This document shows positions 16,822-26,131 of a DNA stretch of 64,000 nucleotides, piece after piece. The number at the start of each line of letters is the position of its first letter. Within the stretch, counting starts at the first letter, position 1. The notes below the pieces were generated by a model, which saw only the letters and a list, made by a program, of their open reading frames with translations, searched no databases and was not told the DNA's origin. The stretch spans positions 3,844,001 to 3,908,000 of the forward strand of contig NZ_CP101454.1 of the NCBI RefSeq assembly GCF_024362405.1, given 5' to 3'. A program made the position numbers and the translations under genes. This stretch comes from Halorarius litoreus. Its GTDB lineage: Archaea; Halobacteriota; Halobacteria; Halobacteriales; Haloarculaceae.

Positions 16822-18618
16822 ATGGCAGGAGAACAGCTTGCGCTCACGGTTCTCATGGGAGTCTTCCTGGTGGCAGTGTTCGCCGCCCTCTCCCGCATGG
16901 AGAACTGGCGCACCTACACGCCGCTCGCCGGCGGTGGCCTCGGCTACGCCGGCGAGACCGGCCACGGGCACAAGCCCGAGGGCCTCACTCGCTGGCTCAC
17001 CACCGTCGACCACAAGGACATCGGCATCATGTACGGCCTCTACGCGGTCATCGCCTTCGTCTGGGGTGGCCTGGCCGTCATGCTCATGCGCGTCGAACTG
17101 GTCGCGCCCGGCACGGACATCATGCAACAGCCGTTCTACAACTCGCTTCTGACGAGTCACGGCATCACCATGCTGTTCCTGTTCGGGACGCCCATCATCG
17201 CCGCGTTCTCGAACTACTTCGTCCCGCTGCTCATCGGGGCCGACGACATGGCGTTCCCGCGCATCAACGCCATCGCGTTCTGGTTGCTGCCGCCCGCCGC
17301 CCTCCTCATCTGGGCCGGGTTCTTCATCAACCCCATCATCTCGTCGGTCGCGCCCGCACAGACCTCGTGGACGATGTACACGCCGCTCTCCGCCGAGCAG
17401 GCGAACCCCGGCGTGGACCTGATGCTGCTGGGGCTCCACCTCTCGGGGGTTTCGGCCACCATGGGCGCCATCAACTTCATCGCGACCATCTTCACCGAGC
17501 GCGGTGACGACGTCAACTGGGCGAACCTCGACATCTTCTCGTGGACCATCCTCACCCAGTCGGCGCTCATCCTGTTCGCGTTCCCGCTGCTGGGGTCGGC
17601 GCTCATCATGCTGCTGCTCGACCGGAACTTCGCGACGACGTTCTTCGCCGTCGAGGGCGGCTCGCCCATCCTCTGGCAACACCTCTTCTGGTTCTTCGGC
17701 CACCCCGAGGTGTACATCCTCGTGCTCCCGCCGATGGGGCTCGTCTCGTGGATTCTGCCGAAGTTCTCCGGGCGGAAGCTGTTCGGCTACAAGTTCGTCA
17801 TCTACTCCACGCTCGCCATCGGGGTCCTGAGCTTCGGCGTGTGGGCGCACCACATGTTCTCCACGGGTATCGACCCGCGCGTCCGGGCGTCGTTCATGGC
17901 CGTCTCACTCGCGATTGCGATACCATCCGCAGTGAAGACGTTCAACTGGATCACGACGATGTGGAACGGCCGTGTGCGGCTCACCGCACCGATGCTGTTC
18001 TGCGTCGGCTTCGTCGCCAACTTCGTCATCGGCGGCATCACCGGTGTCTTCCTCGCGGCGATTCCGATCGACCTCGTGCTCCACGACACCTACTACGTCG
18101 TGGGTCACTTCCACTGGATCGTCATGGGGATGATCGCCTTCGCCGGCTTCGGCGCGATCTACTTCTGGTTCCCCATCGTCACCGGGAAGATGTACCAGCG
18201 CACGCTCGCGAAGTGGCACTTCTGGCTGAGCGAGGTGGGCGTCGTCGTGACGTTCATGGCGATGCTCATCCTCGGGTATCTGGGGATGCCGCGTCGGTAC
18301 GCCACCTACGAGTTCGACGCGGCCATCGCGCCGCTCGCACAGGTGACGACGCTCCACCAGATCGCGACGGTCGGCGCGTTCCTCATCATGTTCGGCCAGA
18401 TGATCTGGGTCTGGAACATGGTTCAGTCGTACATCGAGGGCCCGAGCGTGCAGGACGGCGACCCGTGGGACCTCAAGGAGACCGGCCAGCACTCCCGCGA
18501 GTTCCAGTGGTTCGAAAGCCAGCTCGAGGACGACATCGCGCTCGCAGACGGCGGTGACGAGGACGTGGCGACGGACGGCGGCGTCGAGCCCGCCATCCGC
18601 CGCGTCGACGACGAGTAA
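16822..18618 (+). CDS. coxA: Cytochrome c oxidase (heme-copper oxidase) subunit I
   Basis: A 598-residue, 12-helix catalytic subunit. Family hallmarks: LTTVDHKDIGIMYG before helix 1, the Cu(B) histidine/tyrosine segment LFWFFGHPEVYILVLPPMG (the tyrosine also belongs to the K proton channel of A-type oxidases), and the heme-ligand histidines in HDTYYVVGHFHWIVMGM. A C-terminal acidic tail of about 60 residues is added. It reduces oxygen to water and pumps protons. The ATG at 16822 is preferred over a GTG three codons upstream; a TATA-like CTTTCTAACC ends about 21 bases before it. Subunits II and III are not in this window. Confidence 0.95.
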   Translation: MAGEQLALTVLMGVFLVAVFAALSRMENWRTYTPLAGGGLGYAGETGHGHKPEGLTRWLTTVDHKDIGIMYGLYAVIAFVWGGLAVMLMRVELVAPGTDIMQQPFYNSLLTSHGITMLFLFGTPIIAAFSNYFVPLLIGADDMAFPRINAIAFWLLPPAALLIWAGFFINPIISSVAPAQTSWTMYTPLSAEQANPGVDLMLLGLHLSGVSATMGAINFIATIFTERGDDVNWANLDIFSWTILTQSALILFAFPLLGSALIMLLLDRNFATTFFAVEGGSPILWQHLFWFFGHPEVYILVLPPMGLVSWILPKFSGRKLFGYKFVIYSTLAIGVLSFGVWAHHMFSTGIDPRVRASFMAVSLAIAIPSAVKTFNWITTMWNGRVRLTAPMLFCVGFVANFVIGGITGVFLAAIPIDLVLHDTYYVVGHFHWIVMGMIAFAGFGAIYFWFPIVTGKMYQRTLAKWHFWLSEVGVVVTFMAMLILGYLGMPRRYATYEFDAAIAPLAQVTTLHQIATVGAFLIMFGQMIWVWNMVQSYIEGPSVQDGDPWDLKETGQHSREFQWFESQLEDDIALADGGDEDVATDGGVEPAIRRVDDE

Positions 18619-18725
18619 CTCCGGTTCCGATTCGTTTTCTGCTTGCTTCGAGGGGTGAGCGGTAGCCGTGAGCCATCCTCGCGCCCCACCGAAAGGCTCA
18701 TTCACCAATTCGTCGACAGGACCGT

Positions 18726-19553
18726 ATGAAGGGATTGGCCGGGAAGACAGCAGTGGTGACCGGGGCAGGCTCCGGTATCGGCCGCGCGTCCGCACTCCGA
18801 TTCGCCGAGGAGGGAGCGAACGTCGTCGTCGCCGATGTCGTCCAGGAAACCGGTCGTGAGACGGTCGACCGAATCGAGGACGCGGGAGGGAACGCGACGT
18901 TCGTCGAGGTCGACGTCTCCGACCTCGCGTCGGTCCAGCGAATGGTCGATGTCGCGGTCGAAACCTACGGGAGCCTCGACTTCGCACACAACAACGCGGG
19001 CATCCTCACCGGTTTCGAGTCGACGACCGAAATAGACGAGGCGAAGTGGGACAGACTGATGGACGTCAACCTGAAGGGGGTCTGGACGTGCATGAAGGCT
19101 GAGCTCCCCGTGATGAAGCAACAGGGCGGGGGCGCGATCGTCAACACGGCCTCCGAGGCAGGCCTGGTCGGGATGGGTGGGCTCTCCAGTTACTCGGCCA
19201 GCAAGCACGGCGTCGTCGGCCTGACAAAGTCGGTCGCACTCGAGAACGCGAAACACGGGGTTCGCGTCAACGGCATCGCCCCCGGGCCGACGAGGACGAA
19301 CATCCAGTCGGGAATCGTGGGCAGCACCTCGTCCTCGGTGCGAGGCCGGATACGAACCGCGATCGAACTGCTCCGACTGACGATACGCACGCTCCGGGCC
19401 GACTTCGACGCGTCGGCGATGCGGGACGTGCCGATGGACCGCATCGCCGACCCAGAGGAGATGGCCGGTGCGGTCGCGTTCCTCTGCTCGGACGACGCCT
19501 CGTACATCACCGGCCACACGATTCCCATCGACGGCGGGCAGGCGGCCGACTGA
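18726..19553 (+). CDS. Short-chain dehydrogenase/reductase
   Basis: A 275-residue classical SDR. It shows the cofactor motif TGAGSGIGRASALRF, the NNAG motif in FAHNNAGILTG, and catalytic Ser...Tyr-x-x-x-Lys in SSYSASKHG. The C-terminus has the usual ITGHTIPIDGGQ. After the strand-6 PGPTRT region there is an unusual 45-residue arginine-rich stretch (about residues 195-240), longer than in most SDRs. Asp in the acidic turn VVVADV suggests NAD(H) rather than NADP(H). Substrate unknown. Confidence 0.88.
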   Translation: MKGLAGKTAVVTGAGSGIGRASALRFAEEGANVVVADVVQETGRETVDRIEDAGGNATFVEVDVSDLASVQRMVDVAVETYGSLDFAHNNAGILTGFESTTEIDEAKWDRLMDVNLKGVWTCMKAELPVMKQQGGGAIVNTASEAGLVGMGGLSSYSASKHGVVGLTKSVALENAKHGVRVNGIAPGPTRTNIQSGIVGSTSSSVRGRIRTAIELLRLTIRTLRADFDASAMRDVPMDRIADPEEMAGAVAFLCSDDASYITGHTIPIDGGQAAD

Positions 19554-19554
19554 G

Positions 19555-19647
19555 TTACACCGACGTGATGACGAGGACGATACCGGTGATGAACATCATC
19601 GCCGCGATGCCTGCGAGCACCCCGAACAGCGCCTCCTTCTCGGTCAT
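19555..19647 (-). CDS. 30-residue single-helix membrane peptide
   Basis: A 31-codon frame whose product begins MTEKEALFGVLAGIAAMMF, has one hydrophobic helix and ends VLVITSV before TAA. Charge pattern (acidic/basic start, then helix) and its place between the SDR and another oxidase-cluster membrane protein suggest a real small gene rather than chance. It starts 59 bases from, and divergent to, the gene at 19707. Possibly a small oxidase-associated subunit; this is inference. Confidence 0.55.
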   Translation of the reverse strand: MTEKEALFGVLAGIAAMMFITGIVLVITSV

Positions 19648-19706
19648 ACTCGAGGTTAGGGGTTCGAGTTCAAAAGGCTAATCGTCCGCGAGCCCCGAGT
19701 TCGAAT

Positions 19707-19967
19707 GTGAGCAACGCGGACGCGACACGGACGGGTGGCCCGCGACTCGTCGTCAGCCTGTACGTCATCGTCGTCCTGCTGACGGCGTTCATCGGCTTCG
19801 TCATCGGCGTCATCGGCCCCCAAGGGCTCGACCCGGAGCTGTTCGGCGTCGTCCAGCTACCGCCGACACCAGTCGGGATGGCCGTGTACGGCGCCGCGAC
19901 CATCGGAACCCTGCTCGGAGTACTACTGCTGCTCGTCGTCTTCGTCTCCGCTCGGTACGCCGAGTGA
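19707..19967 (+). CDS. Two-helix membrane protein near the oxidase cluster (DUF7520-like)
   Basis: An 86-residue protein with helices at about residues 14-37 (LVVSLYVIVVLLTAFIGFVI) and 58-82, joined by a loop containing PQGLDPELFGVVQLPPTP. It resembles small proteins that accompany cytochrome oxidase genes in haloarchaea (family name tentative). The start is a GTG; the ATG two bases upstream is followed at once by a stop. A TATA-like TTCAAAAGG lies about 35 bases upstream. Confidence 0.7.
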   Translation: MSNADATRTGGPRLVVSLYVIVVLLTAFIGFVIGVIGPQGLDPELFGVVQLPPTPVGMAVYGAATIGTLLGVLLLLVVFVSARYAE

Positions 19968-19999
19968 GCCGCGATACGTCGACCAGATACCCTCAATCG

Positions 20000-20011
20000 G
20001 AATTTATTACC
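20000..20011 (+). promoter_or_regulatory. TATA-like box for the UspA gene
   Basis: GAATTTATTACC lies about 28 bases before the ATG at 20035, placing the transcription start at the start codon. Confidence 0.6.
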
Positions 20012-20034
20012 AGTTAGAGACAATAGGGGGCGGC

Positions 20035-20424
20035 ATGTACCACGTCGCGATGGGCATCGGCCCGGACGACGAGCAGGCCGCGGCGAAAGCCGACGCGGTA
20101 ATCGACCTCCCACAGGCCCCCGACGCCGTCGTGGTGACGGTCGTTCACGCCAGCGACGACCCCGACCTCGACCCGACGAGCGTTCCGGCGGTCGCCAGCG
20201 TCCTCGACCGCTTGCGGACAGCAGGGGTCGATGTGGTGGCCGTCGTCGTCGACGCGGACCCGTCGCAGGCGGTCCTCGACGTGGCCGACGACGCGGACGT
20301 GGACTGCATCTGCGTCGGCGGTCGCCGCCGGTCGCCCGCTGGAAAGCTCCAGCTCAAGAACGGTGCGCAACAGGTCATCCTCGGGACCGACCGGCCGGCG
20401 CTCGTGGTCGGACAGACCGACTAA
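20035..20424 (+). CDS. Universal stress protein (UspA) family
   Basis: A 129-residue protein with the UspA fold. It opens YHVAMGIGPDDEQAAAKADA. The C-terminal nucleotide-loop region CICVGGRRRSPAGKLQLKNG is a variant of the G-x-x-G-x(9)-G-S/T pattern and is followed by QQVILGTDRPALVV. It overlaps the convergent acyl-CoA synthetase by four bases. Role: stress-related nucleotide binding, details unknown. Confidence 0.85.
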   Translation: MYHVAMGIGPDDEQAAAKADAVIDLPQAPDAVVVTVVHASDDPDLDPTSVPAVASVLDRLRTAGVDVVAVVVDADPSQAVLDVADDADVDCICVGGRRRSPAGKLQLKNGAQQVILGTDRPALVVGQTD

Positions 20425-22022
20425 CCCTGCCCGACCATCCGCTCCTCGTCCTCCCACTCTCGCTTGCGAAGTTCGTACTTCTGGACCTTGCCGGTCGCCG
20501 TGGTCGGGAGCTCCGAGACGAACTCGACCCGTCGCACCTTCTTGTAGGAGGCGAGCTTCTCACCGGTGAACTGTTCGAGTTCCTCGGCGGTGACACCAGG
20601 GTCCTCGGGGTCGCCGTTCGCAGGCACGACGAAGGCTTTCACCGTCTCACCGTACGTGTCCGACGGCGCAGGGATGACTGCGGCCGCGGCGACCGCCTCG
20701 TGCTCGTACAGCGCGTCCTCGACTTCGATCGAGGAGATGTTCTCACCGCCGGAGATGATGATGTCCTTCTTGCGGTCCTGGATGGAGATCATCCCGTGCT
20801 CGTCGACGGTGGCGATGTCGCCCATGTGATAGTAGCCCTCGACCCGAGCGTTGAACGCCTCCTCGGTCGCCTCGGGCTTGTTCCAGTACCGCTCCATCAC
20901 CTGGTTGCCGCGCACGACGACCTCACCGAGCGTGTCGTCGTCGCGGGGGACGTCGTTACCGTCCTCGTCGACGACCCGAATCTCGGTGCCGAGCCAGCCC
21001 AACCCCTGCCGCTTCTTGATGCTGAAACGGTTGTCGTCGGTGAGTAGTCGCTGCGCATCGGAGGTCGTGACGAGCGGGCCCGTCTCCGTCGCCCCGTAGA
21101 CGTGTAACAGCTCCCAGCCGAAGTCTTCCTCGACCGTGCGGATGGTCGCCTCCGGCGGCGCGGAGCCAGCCGTGGCACACCGCACCGGCACGTCACCGCG
21201 CGTCTCGACACCCCCCTGGTAGTAGTCGAGCAACATGTTCAGGACGGTCGGCGCAGCACACAGGTACGAGACGTCCTCGGCGACGACGGTCTCGAATATC
21301 CACTCGGCATCGATGCCCCGCGTGTAGACGTGCCGCGCGCCGATACCCGTCACCGCGAAGATGTGGCCCCAGCCGTTCGCGTGGAACATCGGAAGCGTCC
21401 ACAGATACGTGTCGGCGTCGGTGAGGTGCTGGTGGGCGACGACGAGGTACGCGTGAATCGTCTCACATCGATGGGTCCGGCTCACGCCCTTCGGGTCGCC
21501 CGTCGTTCCGGAGGTGTAGTTGATGGTGATGATGTCGTCCTCGGCCATCTCCGGGCGGTCGTACTCGTCTGCGTCGGCGACGAGGTCGTCGAACGACTCC
21601 CAGTCGCCGTCGACCGCCGAGGTGTCGTTGGTGATGAACGTCTCGGTCGGCACCTCGTCGCGGACCGCCTCGATCTTCTCGGCGTACGCGAAGTCCGCGT
21701 AGATGGCGTCGACGCCCGCGTCCGTCAGGATGTACGCGAAGTCGTCGGGAGTCAGCCGATAGTTCAGCGGTGTGTGGACCGCACCCACCTGCATGCTGCC
21801 GTAGGCGGCTTCGAGGTGGTAGTGGGTGTTGGGGTCGAGCACCGCCACGCGATCACCCTTCTCGATACCCCGTTCCTGGAGGGCGGCCGAGAACCCGTCG
21901 GCCCGCTTGCCGAGGTCGTCGTAGGTGTATCGGGTCCCGTCGGTCGCCAGCACGGCCTCCTGGTCGCCGTAGTGTCGTCGTGCGCGGTCGAGGAACTCCG
22001 TCACGAGGAGTGGTCGGTACAT
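20421..22022 (-). CDS. AMP-dependent acyl-CoA synthetase
   Basis: A 533-residue adenylate-forming enzyme. The P-loop-like motif INYTSGTTGDPKGVSRTH lies near residue 170, YGATETGP near 310, the hinge motif ISIQDRKKDIIISGGENISS near 415, and the catalytic lysine in TATGKVQKYELR near the C-terminus. Proportions fit medium/long-chain fatty acid-CoA ligases of the FadD/AlkK type. With the fix operon and methylmalonyl-CoA mutase it suggests fatty-acid use. Substrate length is not decided. Confidence 0.88.
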   Translation of the reverse strand: MYRPLLVTEFLDRARRHYGDQEAVLATDGTRYTYDDLGKRADGFSAALQERGIEKGDRVAVLDPNTHYHLEAAYGSMQVGAVHTPLNYRLTPDDFAYILTDAGVDAIYADFAYAEKIEAVRDEVPTETFITNDTSAVDGDWESFDDLVADADEYDRPEMAEDDIITINYTSGTTGDPKGVSRTHRCETIHAYLVVAHQHLTDADTYLWTLPMFHANGWGHIFAVTGIGARHVYTRGIDAEWIFETVVAEDVSYLCAAPTVLNMLLDYYQGGVETRGDVPVRCATAGSAPPEATIRTVEEDFGWELLHVYGATETGPLVTTSDAQRLLTDDNRFSIKKRQGLGWLGTEIRVVDEDGNDVPRDDDTLGEVVVRGNQVMERYWNKPEATEEAFNARVEGYYHMGDIATVDEHGMISIQDRKKDIIISGGENISSIEVEDALYEHEAVAAAAVIPAPSDTYGETVKAFVVPANGDPEDPGVTAEELEQFTGEKLASYKKVRRVEFVSELPTTATGKVQKYELRKREWEDEERMVGQG

Positions 22023-22124
22023 ACGCCCCGGTTGGACTCGAGGTCTGTTAACAGTTCACCCTGTACGGCCGGACCACGGGTGAGCACGCCAGACAGAGGA
22101 AACGGAATCGTGGAGGGAATCGCG

Positions 22125-24104
22125 TCAGTCGCTCTGCACCTGCTCGCGGATGCGCTCGGGGACCGAGGGGTCTCTGAGCGTCGTCGTGTTCCCCAGTTCC
22201 TCGCCGTTCGAGATGTTCTCGAGGAGACGGCGCATGATCTTCCCCGAGCGGGTCTTGGGGAGGTCGTCGACGAAGATGACGTTCGAGGGACGCGCGAACT
22301 TCCCGATCTCGCGTTCGACCGCCTCGACGATCTCCTGTTTCACCGCGTCGCTCGGTTCGATCCCCTCGCGGAGGACGACGTAGACATCGGGCACCTCGCC
22401 CTTCTCGGCGTCCTCGCGGGCGGCGACCGCAGCCTCCGCGACCTTCTCGACCTCCGAGACCGCCGACTCGAGCTCCATCGTGCCGAGCCGGTGCCCGGCG
22501 ACGTTCATCACGTCGTCCAGCCGGCCGAGGATGCGCCAGTAGCCGTCTTTCGCCTGCACCGCACCGTCGCCAGCCTTGTAGTTCCAGTCGCGCCAGTCGT
22601 CGGAGTCGGTGTCGGAGAAGTCTGCCCAGTACGTCGAGATGAACCGCTCGTCGTTGCCGTACACCGTCTGGAGCATCGACGGCCACGGGTTCTTGATGAT
22701 GAGATTGCCGGCCTTCCCGCTCGCCGGTTCGAGTTCCTCGCCCCGGTCGTCGACGAGGGCGGGTTCGATACCCGGTGCGGCCTTCCCGGCGCTGCCGGGC
22801 TTCATGTCCTCGAGCGCCGGCAGGTTCGTGATGAGGTGGCCACCCGTCTCGGTCTGCCACCACGTGTCGACGATGACCGCGTCCTCGTCGCCGATGTGTT
22901 TGTAGTACCACAGCCACGCCTCCGGCTGGATGGGTTCACCCACCGTCGTCATGTGCCGGAAGTCGAAGTCGTACTCCTCGGGGTACTGCTCGCCCCACTT
23001 CATGAACATCCGGACGGCAGTCGGCGAGGTGTGGAAGATGTCCACGTCGTACTTCTCGGCGATCTCCCAGATGCGCCCCTTGTGTGGGTAGTCGGGCGTG
23101 TCCTCGTACATGACCGACGTGGTCCCGAGCGCGAGCGGCCCGTAGACGATGTACGAGTGACCGGTGATCCACCCGATGTCGGCGGCACACCAGTAGGTGT
23201 CCTCGGGTTTGATGTCGAGGACGTACTTCGAGGTCGCCGCCGCGTACGCGAGGTAGCCACCGGTGCGGTGTTGACACCCCTTCGGTTTCCCGGTCGTCCC
23301 GGAGGTGTACATCAGGAACAGCGGGTCCTCGGCGTCGCGCGAGACCGGCTTCACCCGCTCCCGACGGTGGTCCTCCAGGAGGTACTCGACGTTCGTGTAG
23401 TCGTCGCTCACGTCACCTGTGGGCTCGTCGTGGCGCGTCCAGTAGAGCACCTGCGGGTCGCGGTCCATCTGGTCGAGCGCCTCGTCGGTCTTCTCGATGT
23501 GCTCGAGGAACTCGCCGCGCCGGTAGTAGCCGTCGATGGTGACGACGTAGTCGGAGTCGGCGCTGTCGACCCGCTCGGCCAGTGCCTGTGCGGAGAAGCC
23601 GGCGAACACCACGGAGTGCGGGGCGCCGATACGGGCACACGCCAGCATGGTGATGGGGAGCGCGGGCACCATCGGCAGGTGGATGGTGACCACGTCGTCC
23701 TCCTCGACACCCTGCGCGCGGAGCGCGGCTGCCATCTCGTTGACCTCGCGGTAGAGGTCCTGGTACGTGATGTTCTCCTGTTCGCCCTCCGACCCCTCCC
23801 AGAGCAGCGCGGTCTGGTTCTTCCGCTCGTCGAGGTGTCGGTCGACGCAGTTGTACGAGGCGTTGAGCTTCCCGTCAACGAACCACTCGAAGAACGGCGG
23901 GTTCGACCCGTCGAACACCTCGTCCCAGCGTTCGTCCCAGTCGAGCAGTTCGGCGTACCGCTCGAACCCCTCGGGGAACTCCCCGACCTCGTCGTAGATC
24001 GCCGGGTCGCTCGCGTTCGCCTGCCCGACGAACTTCGCCGGCGGCCGGAAGTAGTCCTGTTCGGTGAGCCGTGCTTCTAGTTCCACGTCGGTCTCCTCGG
24101 CCAT
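22125..24104 (-). CDS. acs: Acetyl-CoA synthetase
   Basis: A 659-residue enzyme making acetyl-CoA from acetate, ATP and CoA. It has the Acs-type N-terminal domain (NASYNCVDRHL), the core motif MYTSGTTGKPKGCQH, VDTWWQTETGG, and the regulatory/catalytic lysine in PKTRSGKIMRRLL. The second Trp in TWWQTETGG is the residue that narrows the acyl pocket in acetate-specific enzymes, arguing for acetate over longer acids. Length matches bacterial and haloarchaeal Acs (about 650). It is divergent to the ABC transporter genes. Confidence 0.93.
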   Translation of the reverse strand: MAEETDVELEARLTEQDYFRPPAKFVGQANASDPAIYDEVGEFPEGFERYAELLDWDERWDEVFDGSNPPFFEWFVDGKLNASYNCVDRHLDERKNQTALLWEGSEGEQENITYQDLYREVNEMAAALRAQGVEEDDVVTIHLPMVPALPITMLACARIGAPHSVVFAGFSAQALAERVDSADSDYVVTIDGYYRRGEFLEHIEKTDEALDQMDRDPQVLYWTRHDEPTGDVSDDYTNVEYLLEDHRRERVKPVSRDAEDPLFLMYTSGTTGKPKGCQHRTGGYLAYAAATSKYVLDIKPEDTYWCAADIGWITGHSYIVYGPLALGTTSVMYEDTPDYPHKGRIWEIAEKYDVDIFHTSPTAVRMFMKWGEQYPEEYDFDFRHMTTVGEPIQPEAWLWYYKHIGDEDAVIVDTWWQTETGGHLITNLPALEDMKPGSAGKAAPGIEPALVDDRGEELEPASGKAGNLIIKNPWPSMLQTVYGNDERFISTYWADFSDTDSDDWRDWNYKAGDGAVQAKDGYWRILGRLDDVMNVAGHRLGTMELESAVSEVEKVAEAAVAAREDAEKGEVPDVYVVLREGIEPSDAVKQEIVEAVEREIGKFARPSNVIFVDDLPKTRSGKIMRRLLENISNGEELGNTTTLRDPSVPERIREQVQSD

Positions 24105-24206
24105 GGTAAACCCTGCGTGGAACTGACAGTCGCACCCCCCATAGAGCTACCGCCGTCCGGTGAGAAAACTTATTCCGCGGCTGGCCGGGCATCGAGACGG
24201 TTCCCG

Positions 24207-25118
24207 ATGTCAGCAATCGAGATAGACTCGTTCAGTAAACGGTTCGGCGACGTCGTCGCCGTCGACGACCTCTCGCTGTCGGTCGAGCAGGGCGAAGTGT
24301 TCGGCTTCCTCGGCCCGAACGGCGCGGGCAAGTCGACGACAATCAACGCGATGCTCGACTTCACCAAGCCCTCTGCCGGACGTATCGAGGTGTTCGGCCA
24401 CGACGCCAACCACGGGTCGGTCGCCATCCGCCGCCGCGCAGGCCTGTTGCTCGAAGGCTACGGCGCCTACCCGAATCTCACCGGACGAGAGCACGTCGAA
24501 CACGCCATCGACACCAAGGACGCGGACGATGACCCCGACGAGCTACTCGCGCGGGTCGACCTCTCGGACGCCGCGGACCGCCGTGCCGGCGGCTACTCGA
24601 AGGGAATGCGCCAGCGGATGGCCATCGCCGTCGCGCTCGTCGGTGACCCGGACCTGCTCGTGCTAGACGAACCCTCCACCGGCCTAGACCCGAACGGCGC
24701 GCGCACCCTCAGAGAGGTCGTCCACGAGGAGGCAGCGCGCGGCGCGACCGTGTTCTTCTCCAGCCACATCCTCGAACAGGTCGAGGCGGTGGCCGACCGT
24801 ATCGGCATCCTCCTCGACGGCCAGCTCGCCGCCGTCGGTGGCGTCGACGCCCTACGAGAGGAACTAGGCGCTGGAACGACCGTCAGCCTAGACGTCTCGG
24901 CGACGCCCGACACGCTCCTTGCCGACCTCCGAACGCTCGACGGGGTGCGCGATGTTTCCGCGCACGATAGCACCGTCGAGGTGACCTGCGACGGCGACGG
25001 CGCAACGAAGCTTCAGGTGTTGACCACGGCCGAACGGGCGGGCGTCTACCGGGACTTCACGGTCCACGAGGCCTCGCTCGACGACGTGTTCTCGCGGTAC
25101 ACGGGTGGGCGACCGTGA
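24207..25118 (+). CDS. ABC transporter ATP-binding protein
   Basis: A 303-residue ATPase: Walker A GPNGAGKSTT near residue 38, signature YSKGMRQRMAIA (a CcmA/NatA-type variant of LSGGQ), Walker B LLVLDEPSTGLDP and the switch histidine in FFSSHILEQ. The C-terminal 80 residues form the extra domain common in exporters of this class. The ATG at 24207 follows a TATA-like AAACTTATTCC by about 35 bases. Its TGA overlaps the GTG start of the permease (GTGA), so the two are coupled. Confidence 0.9.
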   Translation: MSAIEIDSFSKRFGDVVAVDDLSLSVEQGEVFGFLGPNGAGKSTTINAMLDFTKPSAGRIEVFGHDANHGSVAIRRRAGLLLEGYGAYPNLTGREHVEHAIDTKDADDDPDELLARVDLSDAADRRAGGYSKGMRQRMAIAVALVGDPDLLVLDEPSTGLDPNGARTLREVVHEEAARGATVFFSSHILEQVEAVADRIGILLDGQLAAVGGVDALREELGAGTTVSLDVSATPDTLLADLRTLDGVRDVSAHDSTVEVTCDGDGATKLQVLTTAERAGVYRDFTVHEASLDDVFSRYTGGRP

Positions 25119-26098
25119 CGTACCGCGACGTGTTCCGCCGCGACCTGACGAGCGTCTACCGTTCGCGGACCGGAACGGCCGTCGCGGCCATCCTCGCGCT
25201 CGTCACCGTCGTCGGCGTCGGGCTGTTCGCGCTCGCGGCCGACCTCGTGGCCGTCGCGGGCGTCGGCGGCCTGCTCATCGTCGGCGCCATCGTCGCGCTG
25301 GTGTTCTTCGGCACGCCGAAGCAGATCGCCGGGGGCGTCCTCGCGTTCACCGTCATCGCGGTAGTGCTGGTACAACTGGTGCAGGACCCCGGCCGCGTGA
25401 ACGACCTCCGACCGCCGATGGACACCGCCATCGTCGGGGTCGGCAGCGGGCTCTCGCTCGTCGTTCCGCTCGTCGGGCTGCTGGGAAGCTACGCCGCGCT
25501 CGTCGGCGAGCGGGAGACGGGGTCCGTGCGGTTCCTGCTCGGGCTCCCCAACTCCCGTGACGACGCGTACGTCGGGAAGTTCCTCGCACGGGCCGCAGTG
25601 GTCTGCGTCCCGCTCGTCGTGGGGCTCGCGCTGGCCGGCGTGGTCGTGCAGTTCACCTTCGAGAACGGCTCGCTGCTCGGAATGCTTGGGCTCGGAGTAG
25701 TGACGATTCCGTACGCCCTGCTGTTCGTCGGCATCGGTCTCACCGCCAGCGCGTACGCCGACAGCTCGAACCGGGCGGTCGCGGTGGTCATCGCCGTGTT
25801 CGCGGTGCTGCGAGCGGGCTGGCCGGCCGCCCAGTCGCTCCTCTTGGCACAGGTGCAGGACCCCTACCCCCGCCCCGAGTGGTTCTTCTGGGTCGGCCGG
25901 GTCAACCCCATCAACGCCTACGTCAAGCTGACGACGCTGTTCGCCGAGGTGGAGTTCCACCCGCTGTTGACTCGCCCCGACGAGACCATCCAGACCGCGG
26001 CGACGGCCCACTGGTTCGCTGCGCTGGTGCTGTTTGCGTGGACGGTCGCTGCGCCCGTGTTCGGGCTCCTCTACTTCCGTCGACGAGACTTGCTGTAG
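25115..26098 (+). CDS. ABC-2 type permease (NosY-like)
   Basis: A 327-residue membrane protein with six hydrophobic segments. The loop after the third segment reads YAALVGERETGSVRFLLGLP, the usual coupling-helix region of ABC-2/NosY permeases. The extracellular loop between the last two helices is long and contains VGRVNPINAYVKLTTLF. The start is GTG overlapping the ATPase stop. Together they form an exporter of unknown substrate. Confidence 0.88.
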   Translation: MTYRDVFRRDLTSVYRSRTGTAVAAILALVTVVGVGLFALAADLVAVAGVGGLLIVGAIVALVFFGTPKQIAGGVLAFTVIAVVLVQLVQDPGRVNDLRPPMDTAIVGVGSGLSLVVPLVGLLGSYAALVGERETGSVRFLLGLPNSRDDAYVGKFLARAAVVCVPLVVGLALAGVVVQFTFENGSLLGMLGLGVVTIPYALLFVGIGLTASAYADSSNRAVAVVIAVFAVLRAGWPAAQSLLLAQVQDPYPRPEWFFWVGRVNPINAYVKLTTLFAEVEFHPLLTRPDETIQTAATAHWFAALVLFAWTVAAPVFGLLYFRRRDLL

Positions 26099-26131
26099 AA
26101 CGGTTCGGGGCGGCTCATCGAGATTCGCCGG

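Noticed and set aside
21330-24080. Long plus-strand open frame of more than 900 codons
   Set aside because: It lies antisense to acs and the acyl-CoA synthetase, has no motif, and arises from the codon bias of GC-rich genes.
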